Of a DNA stretch of 64,000 nt, positions 44,784 through 56,453 are shown piece by piece. Under the pieces are notes generated by a model. The model had not been told where the DNA came from and searched no databases. It saw only the letters and a list, made by a program, of their open reading frames with translations. Numbering within the stretch: position 1 is the stretch's first letter; the number at the start of each line of letters is the position of its first letter. Both the position numbers and the translations under genes were made by a program. The stretch is from Rhynchosporium graminicola (lineage: Eukaryota; Ascomycota; Leotiomycetes; Helotiales; Ploettnerulaceae). The stretch lies in the NCBI GenBank assembly GCA_900074885.1, contig FJUW01000030.1:248001-312000 (forward strand). Direction: 5' to 3'.

Positions 44784-45703
44784 CTAAGCCTCGTAATAAG
44801 TGGCCTTATGGGTAGGAGCCGGCATTGCGGGTACGCCCATTTGGCCCATATGGGGGATTGGCTTCGGGAGGAGGGGCATTTCTGTTGGGAAATCTGGAAG
44901 GCCTTTCGTGACGGTGACGGTTGTGGCACAGTTTCTGGAAGTATGTTAGTCTCTGGCTCGCTTGTCGTACATCCGCACCAGTTTGTGAGGAAAGGGAACG
45001 TAAGAGAATCTTGGTAGGGAACTTCTCGGATGTTGTGTCGCAAATTGCGGAAACAACTTCCGATAATGACGCATTCACAATGCGGCTATGAGATTTGAAC
45101 TTCTTCTTTTCATATCTGGCAATCGGTTTACCACGGCCGCATAAAAGCCAAATAGGAAAAAGAAACAGCGCGAATTGAGGTTGAACGTACGTTGGCTGGT
45201 AGCCTCCGGGGATAGTGTGATACCAAATCGATGTTGAAAAGCTCAAGGTAAGGTGCTTGGTTACAATGTAGTCCAATTCAACACCCGGCTTTCGGTTGCT
45301 ACCAAGAGGATCATCATTTGGGCCGTGGCCAGTGATACACAAGATGTCGGAGATCTTCTCAGCGTAGTACTCCTCGCCTTGTCCGAAGCCCAGTGTAGGG
45401 ACTTTGAGTGTGTATGGACCATAAATTGTCTTGACCTTGCAGGTGTCGTCTGCATTCTGTGCCCATTTTGGGGGACTTGATTGACCAGGGATGCTGGGAA
45501 GGCCAGGGATCCAATTAGGACCACGAGCACTGGAGGCGAAGATGTCAGTTCATGAAAGCTCATCGTGCCAATATTTCAGAGTATTTCTGCATCACTTACA
45601 GCAAGACAGCAGGTGAATCTGTGAGCTCCTTTGAGTTCGCCTTGAGGGGACTAGCGAGTGCAAATGCTCCAAAGAGCGGAAGGAGAACGAGTGGATTGTA
45701 CAT
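44784..45703 (-). CDS. Secreted protein, 197 aa, three exons, unknown function
   Basis: Exons 45703-45600, 45529-45191 and 44934-44784 join in phase 2 both times (introns GTAAGT...CCTCCAG, 70 nt, and GTACGT...actaacatacTTCCAG, 256 nt). The N-terminus MYNPLVLLPLFGAFALASP is a signal peptide. A short pro-like segment ends in VLLARG. The mature protein contains NWIPGLPSIPGQSSPPKWAQ, CKVKTIYGPYTLKVP, DILCITGHGPNDDP, a beta-rich stretch, and after intron 2 NCATTVTVTKGLPDFP followed by a Pro/Met-rich tail ending THKATYYEA. Three mature Cys are spaced widely. No transmembrane helix. Reads through neither intron intact, so an unspliced scan sees only disconnected frames. Family not recognised; an apoplastic or wall-associated role is inference. 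Confidence 0.7.
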
Positions 45704-48700
45704 GACTGCGTAGGTGTTTGTGAAAGCAGAGGTTTCTCAAGAAAAGGAAACTTGCAAGATGTTGATGCTTGATGTTGAAGAGAGAAAAAGATGAAATAGG
45801 GAAGTGTGCGGAAATCATGTGGGACTCTGATGGGTATTGTTGAGCCCATTTCAAATCGAGATAGTATGCCCTAAAGCTATTTTTGCAGCTCTCCGTTGGA
45901 TGGAGATATCGACTTCGACTTCACTCGTAGATTATGTATCTCTGTCCTATCAGAAGCCTCTTTGTGCAGCTTCTTTCGGTATCTTACATGCCTAGACCCA
46001 CGAAGGCTAAGTCCGGCAATAACGATGTCAAAATCATGTCCAGTAGTTGTCACTGAAGCTGCCCGGTGTCCTGACGATCTTTCAACGGTCCTGGATGTAG
46101 GTACTAAAAGTGAATTTAAGCTCAAGCTACGGATGAAAGCTTTCCTAATGTTCGGATTGTGTGTAGGAACGATCCACGGCTGGCTGATGATTACCCGCGA
46201 GCTAAGCGACGCCAACAAAAACAAGAGCCGCGCCGTTGGCCAGAAATCAGACTAGACCCACAGACCGTGGCAACATTATCATCCAATTACGAGAGGCATG
46301 TGATCCTCTGGCCATGTAAAAGTTTCAGAAGAGAACGGGAACGCACAGATGGGGGTTTTGAGTCGGATGAAGTCATACAAGGCGGAAGGTTGTAACCATA
46401 AATCACATGTCTCGGCTCACGGGCCAGAATCTATCTTGAGAACATATTTGTTGAACTCATCCTAGCGTCAAATTGATGCGGTACATGCGGGAAATATGGA
46501 AATACAATACTTTGGCAACAACATCAGAAACTGCTGGATGTATCTCATGGATGGCGAGTTGGCCTAAGAAGGCACCGATTCTCGCTCTTACCAAAAATAG
46601 GAGTGTTGATCTCAAGAGCCAGCTCCAGACGAGCCCCAGATTCGATCTTAAAATCCTGCACTGGTGGACAGGCCAAGGTAAACTAGTTACTAACCGGTGA
46701 TATCACCAAGTTCCGGAGTTCCGGTCTCCTCGGCTAGGCAAATATTGAGCAAGGATGCAACCATCCCCAATTCATCATTATCAAACTCAAACTGCAAACA
46801 GCTTTCGTGTGTTATCAGAAAAATAACTTTTTGAGACAGCTAAAGGATGCGAAACATATCGATATTCGCTGGGTATTGTAAACTTCTTGTCCATTTGACA
46901 ACAGCGAAACACATCTCGCTTGGTAGCCAGGGAAGGAGTACAGTACGACTAAGAGCTACTCTTTCAACAAAATTCCCACGACCACGAGGTTTAAGCAAAA
47001 CCATAGCTTGACTCCACCAAATGATCGAGACGGAAAGAAGCGTCTCAGCGTCTTTCCCTGATTCTTTATAGATTTCTTGGCAGTCGAATGTCAAAGTCCT
47101 TGAAGAACAGAGTTACAGGAGGCCAGTTTCAACGAAGAGATACACCATGAATTTCATTACAGACAAAAATAGGGTTCTGATAATTTAGACGATTGTCAAA
47201 GAACATTCATTATACAGCCATATCCAGAATGCACCAGTGGAGCCGTATTTACTCGCCTCGACGAAACGAGGGTGGTTATGTGCTGATTCTTATTGAATCC
47301 GTTCCGTGCACATTTTAGTGGCTGAAAGCTGATTGTGCTACCTGCCTAAAGTACACTATTAACCTCCTTCACAGACGTCAGATCTGAAGAATCATCTTTA
47401 TCAAGTCACCCATGGCGTCAGTATCGATATAATAAGGAAAAGTCTGACATCGATAAAACAAAGAGCCGAAACACAGAGAATTGACCCTACAACTTGTTAT
47501 CACAATACTCGATTCCCCGTATGCATCAACCCGAAGTTCCTATTTTTTTGTGTGTAAGCCGATTTTTACTACTCTAGCGATGGTCTGACGTCGTCATGCT
47601 GCGCCCATTAGCTTGCATGGATTCGTATGAGCAGAAAATAGAGTGCTTCGGCCTCATTATCAGATTTTCAGCTTATTCATGGGCTATAAGAAGCACAAGA
47701 TATATCCAGTCAACTCGGAGGATGATGCAAAAAGGTCGCAGTACAGTCCCGGAAGTTACCAGTCTCACGCTGAACACATCGTGCATCCCTCGAGACGCTC
47801 TGCTTTTCTTTGCCACTTCTGCCAGGCTATTATAGATGAACCACTTAAATTGGGGCCAGCTCAGGCTACCAGGCATCGACATCATAGCACCAATAATGAA
47901 TGAACTGAAGAAATCAGCCATACAGAGATATGGAATTTGTATCAAACTTCTGGCTGGTCAAAATGAGTCAAGCTCAAGCAAAAAGATACGACACTATGGT
48001 GAGACTTTTGCTCCAGCTACCGATCAGAATATGAATTACGAGGACATTAGCATTCCAATCTCCGAGAATCGGAGTTGACGCGGACTGCTGATTCGTGTTA
48101 CGCATCACTAGATTTTTGTAGATGTTCGTCGAATCCAACTATGGATATTTTTGCGTGTGATCACACGGGCACCGGATTTACCTTCACGACGTCGTAAGAT
48201 TTGATCAACATCGCTGGTACGCTATCAGAGGCAGCTGAAATAATCTCTCCAGTCATGCATGAATTTTCAATAAGCTGGAAATGAGCCGGGTGGAGAACCT
48301 TGTCAAATGTTCCTCCACTGAGTTGTACAACGATGACACGAAAGACACTTTACTCTTCTCAATGCTATGACCTCTTTCCTTAGTGTCTCCCCTATGCCCT
48401 GAGTCCTCCGTCATTTACAAGTATTATGTAATACTAGCTCCAGACTCAGAAAATGCACTGAATTACTGATTAGATGCGCTTGTTTCCTAAATTCTGCTTT
48501 GTACGCTGGTCAGAGAATGTGGCAATTTTTTTTTTGGATAGACAAACTCGGCGTTTGGGTTCGTTAAGAAAGACACTGATTCTATTTCAAGATCCGACCA
48601 CCACCTACTTCTTTCAGCTTAGATAAAGCCTCGCCTCTCTTTACGTCAACAGCCACACAGAGCGGCCACGATATACGAATTTTTTAGGTGCAGAACTAAG

Positions 48701-49924
48701 AGGAATGAAATGCTTCCTAACAGGTATCCACGAATCTCGCGAGTCTTGAATGACCCTTGTTTCAAGGACATTAGTGTGTTTTCTTTTTGGGTTTCAATCT
48801 ACGTCTCAGAGGCTCAAGCGGAGTATCTTGTATCTCGGCTTTTGCTCTAGAATAAATCCGCAGAAATATTCTTGTTTCCTTCAGTATCCTACTGCTTCTT
48901 CAGAGCATACTACGTACATACTATTATGAGTGTCAAATTGTCCTACAGAAAACTTGATCCTGCTGTTCGATTAGTTCCATTATTTGACATATCTCAAAGC
49001 TTCTTGAGCGTTTAACAGTCTTTTTCTGATACCCTTTCCGTTTGAAGATCTCTCATATCTTCAAGCATACTGTGGTGTCGTTAGTATGCACACCCTTCGG
49101 GGAGTTCTTCATGAACTTACAACTTAGCGGGCGCTTGTTTCTATTCCTGGGTATCATACGATTTTTACTTCGAGAGAACGCTAGCATCAAGCTGTATTTC
49201 CTCCATCGAACTCCAATCCTTCTGCACCATCGTAGTTCATTGTCAGAAAATTGATACAGATGATGATATATAGAAAGTGTGTATTGCTGAAGAGCTTGAT
49301 AAGCCATGTCGACTGTATACAGCATGGGGAAGTTCGATAGTTGGAGCGCATAACACCTACTTTCATGTCAGCGGCTACAGCGATGCCCAAATTATGCCTG
49401 CATTTCTGGGATCCGATCTTAACTATTCATGGAGGAGGGGGCCCATTGGGCGCTTAGTGCAACATCGATTCCTGCGAATGATGCATGACTTTGTATCAAG
49501 ATATTAGCCAGGACATTCTCCAAAGAATCTCCGATTCGATCTAATCAGGAATGGAGAGTGGTCGATGGTCTTTTCTGGCGACAAGGATAGCTCCAAGGCA
49601 AGACTTGGGTGGTGCTGGAGGAGAATGTCGAGCCTGCTCGAGAGCATAATAGCATATCCTTCCTGATTGCCGGCTGTGATGTGCGGTTGGGTTCCTCGGA
49701 CTCCGTCAGCAAATCGAAGTTATTTACTACGTACAAGCTGTAATAATCCCCCATTCGTAGTCTGTGCACCTATTCTAGAGGTTTCTTTACAAGGGGTTAC
49801 TTATAAGGGTCTTACCTAATGATAAATTCATATCAATTCGCCGCTTTTCCGGCCAGAATTCAAGACTTTCAGCATAGAATCAATATTTAGTATTCCTACT
49901 CCAAAAAACCTAAGAAAATTAACG
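45704..49924. other. 4.2-kb gene desert
   Basis: No gene assembled. The most coding-like islands are a minus-strand frame at 47094-46840 (MTFDCQEIYKESGKDAETLL ... LLPWLPSEMCFAVVKWTR) and a plus-strand frame at 47836-48078 (MNHLNWGQLRLPGIDIIAP). Neither could be linked to other exons and neither is recognised. The desert borders the RIP-damaged transposon on its right. Confidence 0.5.
46840..47094 (-). other. Isolated coding-like frame, 84 codons
   Basis: ATG-to-stop frame with balanced composition, including Trp pairs and the segment GRGNFVERVALSRTVLLPWL. No flanking exons with matching phase were found and no domain is recognised. It may be a relic exon. Confidence 0.25.
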
Positions 49925-50929
49925 ACTCGTGACTAGCGATTAAGGATCGAGACTCTCTATTTCGATACTAATTAGACTCAAGATCAAATTGCTCTATAAC
50001 TGAATCTTACTCGCGATCAAGTAAGGTACGCTCTTCAGCACCGAATAACTCCGCAAAAGCACGTTTATAGAAGGAAGCTATACCTGAATACTCCTTAGCG
50101 AAAACGTCTTATCGAATAGGTTACTTCTTTAGCTCAAAACCGAAGAACTTAATAGGAAGATATACCTGCTATCCTCGGGTGGAAGTGCTCTATCTTTGCA
50201 ATTCGTATAGCTTTTAAGAAAGAGAGCTATACTCGCCGAATTACACGCCGGAAACCTGTTCTTACTTACTTAAATCAAGTAGTAAGGCTTCAATAGGCTA
50301 TCGAGCACGAGAACTGGATAGAAGAGCAGTAGTTTTCAATACTCTAGAGTAACGAAACTTAGGTATAACTAAGGAGCTATACGAAAGACCGAGTTACAAG
50401 GAAAATCGGAGAGTTAGAGATCTATTACCTTAATTGCGTAGAAGGGCGATATCAAAGGAAGATCGGGTGGATATTTTAGGGTAGAATATCAGGAAAGTAT
50501 AGCCGGCATAAGAGTATATTTTAGGAGAAAGACTAGGAGACTATTAACGAAGGCTCCTACTCTGGAATTATTATACCGAAGGTTTAAGAGATTCTATAGT
50601 AATATCCCGAGCTTCAATTTCAGTAAGATAACGCTAAAGGGCATGCTTCTAAGTATACTCAATTAGTATTTGAAGCAATTGAAATTAAGCCTATCTTCTA
50701 GCCTGCGAACTCTCCTGATTTGAATCCAATTGAGACTATTTAGGACAAGATAAAAGACTATATTTAAAGGAAATACCCGAAGGTTTATTCTTCATATAAG
50801 AGACTACGGGAGGCTATCTACGAGGCTTGGGAATCGATTACGATTGAAAGAATCAGGGAATTAATACGGGAAATGCTAGAGAGATATAAAGCAGTAATTA
50901 CAGCAGAAGGAGGTCTTACAAAATACTAG
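49925..50929 (+). mobile_element. RIP-degraded Tc1/mariner-type transposon (DD34E transposase relic)
   Basis: A single frame can be followed for about 1 kb through more than a dozen stop codons. Readable blocks: helix-turn-helix region (NLTRDQVRYALQHRITPQKH), DIPAILGWKC, YTRRITRRKP, AIEHENWIEEQ, the first-Asp motif where WSDET has become stop-SNET at 50345-50358, the second Asp in DNAKGHAS at 50627, and the Glu in SPDLNPIE at 50732-50734. There are 34 residues between the second Asp and the Glu, the Tc1 DD34E spacing. Stops are TAA or TAG where CAA/CAG (Gln) or TGG (Trp) is expected, that is C to T on either strand, the RIP signature. The frame ends at TAG 50927-50929. No convincing terminal inverted repeats were found. 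The element is dead. Confidence 0.85.
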
Positions 50930-51599
50930 GGGTTTTGATAAAAGCAGTATTGCCAAGTATCTAGTGTGCATAGACAAGAATTATGAGATTATTATACCCT
51001 GTACGAAGTAGAGGATCGCTTTCTTTCAGCCTAAATTTCGAATGTATTTGATAATAATTGTGGAGATAAGAATTGAATTGGCATCGACTGCGATTAGCGA
51101 GGAGCCAATCATCTATCAGGAAACCCTCTTCTGCAAATACTTAGTACGGGCTTTCAGCTTATTCGCCTAACGATACTAAGCGATACCAAGGAGTATGCAG
51201 CTATCAAGCCTCCACCTATGCGGTCAATACAAATACAATTGGCTGATAAGGTAGGAACGTATGATAAATTGCCGGTGGACGGGCGGCGGGCGCTTAAGAA
51301 ATAGACGGCCTTGGAGGAGCAATTTAACAACCGATAGAAAGCAGTAAGTACCTTGGTACTTGGTGGATAATTGCTTTTTGATCTTTGATCCTTTTAGTAA
51401 GCTATCTTCATTGCCATTTCTACAAGCCTTTCAAACAGAATTTTCTGCGCGGCTCTCCTCGTCTCGCCTGTCACGATTGAATTACTGTGCCATAACCCTC
51501 GGCCACCGCAAGGCTACGAGCTGCTTTGAAAGTGGTACCTGCCGATACTCAAGCGGATTTGTTCAACAATCAAGCTCTACGAGCCTGGAAAGATAGCCC
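50930..51599. other. Upstream region of the NLR gene
   Basis: 670 nt between the transposon relic and the NLR start. The left part remains AT-rich; the GC-richer sequence resumes by about 51420. No frame supported. Confidence 0.55.
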
Positions 51600-54500
51600 A
51601 TGATGGCGTAAGAGGATTTGCAGATATGTCTGTCGTTGATTCTTGCTAATCATTCAGTGTGTCTCAAAGCCAAGATGGTGGCTCTCTGCTCTTCGGTTCT
51701 AGCGCTAAAAGTACGGAACGTCTTGTCGCAGATCCAAAAGGAGCTCTCGGCTTTGACCTTCTGTATGCTCCTGCAGAGCCTCTTGTCGACTTCATTTTTG
51801 TTCACGGCCTCGGCGGTGGATCGAGGAAAACATGGAGCAAGACAGCTTCAGAGAAAGACTTTTGGCCACAGAAGTGGCTTCCTGAAGATCGAGCTTTCAA
51901 AAATGTACGAATTCACAGTTTCGGATACGATTCGGACTGGGCAAAAGGCAAGATCAATTTCCTGAACATTCGTCATTTCGGCAAATCTCTTCTAGGTCAG
52001 ATGAGCACGCTGCCATGTTTGAGAGATACGAATACACCAATAGTGCTCATTGGTCACAGCATGGGAGGCTTGGTGATCAAGAAGGCTTATAATCTAGCAA
52101 GACAGAGTGCCCAGTATCAGTCTCTGGCTAACCGCGTGCATTCGATATACTTCCTTGCTACGCCGCACAGTGGCTCCGACTCTGCCAAACTCTTGAGCGA
52201 CATTCTCCAGTTCGCCTCGATACCGCGCGAATACGTGGCAGAGCTAAAACGAGACTCAGGTACTATTCAGACCATCAGCGATGACTTTCGCAACTATGAG
52301 CGAGACCTCGATCTCTGGTCATTTTACGAGACTTTGCCCCTCAGCATGGGGAAATTCTTCAGTCGAATGATTGTCCCACCAGACTCAGCAGTCATCGGCT
52401 TCCGTGATGAGAAACAGATGCTCATGAATGCTGATCATCGCTCAATCTGCAAGTTCGACTCCATAGCGGATCCCAACTATCAGATACTTCGCAATTCTCT
52501 TGAATCTACTGTTGCCAAAATATCAAAGATGGGTAATTACAGCCGTTAATGATTCGATTCGATTTGTTAGCTCTACTAAAATGTCAGCAGTGCGGACATC
52601 GCAGCAGGATTTACGGCACAGCCAGCTGAAGGATCTCGAAAGATTTTTAGGAGTATTGGATGAGTTCGATAATGATCTTGCCACTGCGCAGGAGGCACGA
52701 TTATCCGGGACATGTGAATGGTTCTCACGCAAAAATGCCTTCCTTGACTGGAAGAATTTTGCACAACCAGCTCCCACTGTCTTGTGGATTGGTGCAAAAC
52801 CAGCTGCTGGCAAATCGGTCCTTGCAGGCTATGCTTGTGATTATTTGCAAAAGGAAAATGGAAATTGTAGTTCCTTCTTCTTCAAGCATGGAGATGATAC
52901 CAAATCACGCCTGAGTGCCTGTCTAAGATCCTTGGCTTACCAGATGGCTTGCTCTGACTCCCTAGTCCGCCAAAAGTTGATAGAGATGCAAAGAGATGAT
53001 ATCAAGTTCGATAGGGAAAATGAGCGTACCATTTGGAGCAAATTATTTGTTTCCGGTATTTTCAAAGCGACGTTCTCAAATCACTACTGGATTATTGATG
53101 CGTTGGATGAATGTGCCAACTCACTAGCTCTCTTTGACCTCATGTTGAATAATCTCGAGTCCTCCGTGCCTTTGCGAGTCCTCAGCACCAGCCGAATTAC
53201 TGGAGAACTCGGGGAGATGTTCCAAAGCCTCGGCTCTCAGCGATACCAACTCCTACAGATCTCAATGGCAGACACCCTTCCAGACATCAGGCTCCTTATC
53301 CAAGCCAAGGCGAAAGCCTTTCGTCTGCAAAATGACGATGACCGGACTGCTTTAGTGGAAAAAATATTGCAAAAATCAAACGGGTCATTTCTTTGGACAG
53401 CCCTGGTCGTCAATGAATTGTCCAAGTGTTATAGTCAGGAGGCTATCAACCAGGTCCTTGACGACGTGCCCTCCGAAATGAGGCTTTGGTACCAGCGGAC
53501 CTTAGAAGCCATGTCACAGAACACCCATGGACGCAAGCTAGCCCGCGCCATACTGATTTGGGCAACATGTGCGACTAGACCCATGTCCCTGATAGAGCTT
53601 GACATTGCGCTCAAATTAGACTTCAACGAAACCTCTCATGGACTGGAGCAAACTGTTGCGGCACTTTGTGGGCAACTAGTAGCCATTGATCGACTTGATA
53701 GAATTCAAATGGTGCACGAGACAGCCAGAGAATTTCTGTTGGATGCGAACTTGAATTCAGAGCTTGCAATCAAGCCAATAGAGGCACATACCCGGATTGT
53801 AAAAGCTTGTCTCACCTACCTCACTGGAGATGAGATGAAGCCACCTCGAACTAGCAGATTTCAGTCTAACATCGCCGTAAAGAGAGGACATTTTTCACAA
53901 TACGCTTGTACGACATTTTCATACCATCTAGCCAATGCCGACTCCCGCTCAAATGACATTCTGTCTCTTGTGGACAAGTTCCTGAAACTCAACGTCTTGT
54001 CGTGGATAGAGATCATCGCTCAATCGCAAAATCTCATGCTTTTTGTTCGCGTTGCAAAGCACTTCCGGTCATATCTCATTGTATGTTCCACGGAACGATC
54101 TCCCCTCAGCAAAGAGCTGTCACTCATCAGAGACTGGAGCACAGATCTTATTCGTGTCACGGCTAAGTTCGCAGATGCACTTGTTTTGTCACCTTCCGCG
54201 ATCTATTCTCTGATCCTTCCATTTTGTCCTACAGCATCTTCAGTATACCAAACAGCCAATAATGGACGAAGGCTTGCGATAGTAGGGCTTTCAAACTCTT
54301 TCTGGGATGATAGAATATCCTGCATCAACTACAACCAGGGTCAGACAAGTGCGATTAGTGCTGGTGACCAGTTCCTGGCAGTGGGCTTCTTAAATGGGAC
54401 AATCAATCTCTATCATGCAGCATCTTACCAGGAATATAGAAGCCTCAACCATGGCGAGGCCGTCAAATTCTTGCAATTCAAGGAGAAATCTGATATCATG

Positions 54501-56453
54501 GCATCTTGTGGCATGAAGAATATCAGAGTATGGGATATTCGCAGGGGCGAAATAGTCCATAGCTTTCAGACCCCTCAACGCCCCATGTGTTTGGCCTTCG
54601 ACCAGGATTTAGTAATGGCTGCTTCGCAGCAAAACATCCTCTCAACATGGGATTTGGGCAATGATGGAGCACGAAAGCCGGACAGATTATGGAACGATTC
54701 TCCTAACGAGACTACCAAGCAAGTTCGCCAGCAGCCATGTGCCATATCAATATCTGTAAGCCATCAAATGCTGGCTGTAGCTTACAGCGGAAAGCCTATA
54801 TTACTTTGGGACCTCGCTGGAGACATGTTTTATGGCAACTGTGGCAAAAAATTATCCAACGGCGATACCAGCACCCATGCCATCTCTGCTCTTGTCTTCA
54901 ATCCCAACATCAATATTGGACTTCTGGCTGTATCTTATCTTGATGGGCAACTTGCGATTCTCGATCCATTCAATGACCAAGAGAATTGCAGTTTCCGAGC
55001 AGACTGCCATACCCTCGCTGCCAGCTCGGATGGTCGGTTGCTCGCAGGAGGTGCAGGCTCTGGGATCATCCAGGTGTACGAATTTGACACCCTACGATTA
55101 CTCTACAGGGTGAAATCATCCAACTTTTACATCAAGCAGCTAGCTTTTAGTCCAGATGGTCTCCATTTTTCGGACATCCGAGGCTCTCAATGCAATGTCT
55201 GGGAGCCGGCAGTTTTATTGCGTGACATGGTTGGTGACGATAGTAGCGAGGACTCATCGACATCTGTTGTGGAGGCAATCTCATCTGATAGCAAAATTAG
55301 GATCAGTGCCATGATCTTGCACCAAAATTCAGAGGTAGCATTTTGCGGCAAGGAAGATGGGTCAATTTCTGTCTATAGTGTGAGGACCGGTGTCCAGATC
55401 GGTACACTCTATTGCCACAAATCACTGGTTCGTATCCTAGCTTGGTGGCCTTTGACTAGTGTGGTAATGAGTGTCGATACATCCAACACCATCTTCGCGT
55501 GGAAATTGCAACAGGGGAAACCTTCCAGCTGGAAAGTCGACATACTACTGTTTCAGTGTCATCTTGATTGCAGCAGCACCATCATCCAAGTGCTACCAGG
55601 CGAGGCAGTGGGGAAATTCATTCTTTCGACCCGTGAATCTGACCACTGCTGGAGCATCTGCGGCCGCGAAGAAAGGGTTCTGGGACACTCAGTGAAGCCT
55701 AGAATTCGAAAGTGGATTCAGCATCCACAGTCAGCACTTCATATCATCTGCATTGATGGCGCATATGCCAAGATCTACTCGTGGGATGACTGGTCGGAGG
55801 TTTCTTGTGTTTGTCTTAACATCAATGTCGAAGGCCTACAGCTGAAATCGGTCTTTCAATTCATGACGGGTGGCAAGCCACAAGTGCTTCTAGAAATGTC
55901 TGAATTGAACGGCTCGGCGAATACGCGAGAGTTGTACTCTATCAATGTTGCTCTCTTCAACATTGACATTAGCGAACAGAGCAACATCGACACCAGCAAC
56001 AACGCCCAACAAATTCAAAACAATGATTCTCCTGACACCATAGAGGTCACCACTTCTCTTCGATCACCCATCCCAAACGCAATATGGAGCCCGCGGATAG
56101 GCTCCCAAATCGAATTCCTAGCCGACTATGTCTCTCACATCATCGGCATCAGTGAAAGCGGAAGTCTTGTCTTCCTCGACACACATTCATGGGTATGTTC
56201 CGCAAGTCTCGAGAGCACTTTCGGCAAAGCTGTCTCATACTTACGACACTTCTTCGTGCCGTACGATTGGTTCTCTGGCACTCGAGAAATCGTCTGTGGA
56301 TTGGCGAAGCGAGACGTCGTGTTTGCGCGGAACGACGATGTTGCGATTATCAAGGGCGGCTTGGAATTTGTGGAGAAGGTGGATGTAAGGCTTGAGCCTT
56401 TGAATTCGAAAGCGGGGCCGGGATTTGATTTTGGCAAGTCATTCACAGGATGA
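51600..56453 (+). CDS. NLR-like protein: alpha/beta-hydrolase (SesB-like), NACHT NTPase, WD40
   Basis: Three exons: 51600-51607 (8 nt, MMA), 51658-52532 and 52588-56453, introns 50 and 55 nt, giving 1,582 aa. The first domain (about residues 30-290) is an alpha/beta hydrolase: oxyanion-type loop FVHGLGGGSRKTW, nucleophile elbow GHSMGG with Ser at about residue 137, then ATPHSGSDSA. The NACHT-type NTPase follows: Walker A GAKPAAGKS with Lys at about 370, Walker B WIIDALDEC at about 463-468, then a helical region with HETAREFLL. From about residue 880 to 1350 there are at least eight divergent WD40 units (MKNIRVWDIRRGE, GKPILLWDLAG, DGQLAILDPF, EDGSISVYSVRTG). Fungal proteins of this layout act as NOD-like receptors in nonself recognition. 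The repeats are degenerate, unlike the near-identical arrays of HET-E/HNWD types. Confidence 0.9.

Noticed and set aside
44744..45043. Frame containing SLTFPFLTNWCGCTTSEPE as an extra exon
   Set aside because: It lies inside the second intron of the secreted-protein gene, and no donor or acceptor gives a consistent phase to include it.
44806..45342. 178-codon minus-strand frame as its own gene
   Set aside because: Its first part is exon 2 of the 197-aa secreted protein; the rest is intron read-through and the wrong frame of exon 3.
49800..50960. Terminal inverted repeats of the Tc1 relic
   Set aside because: The flanks share the word GGTCTTAC in direct orientation near 49818 and 50912, but no inverted match was found, so element ends are not called.
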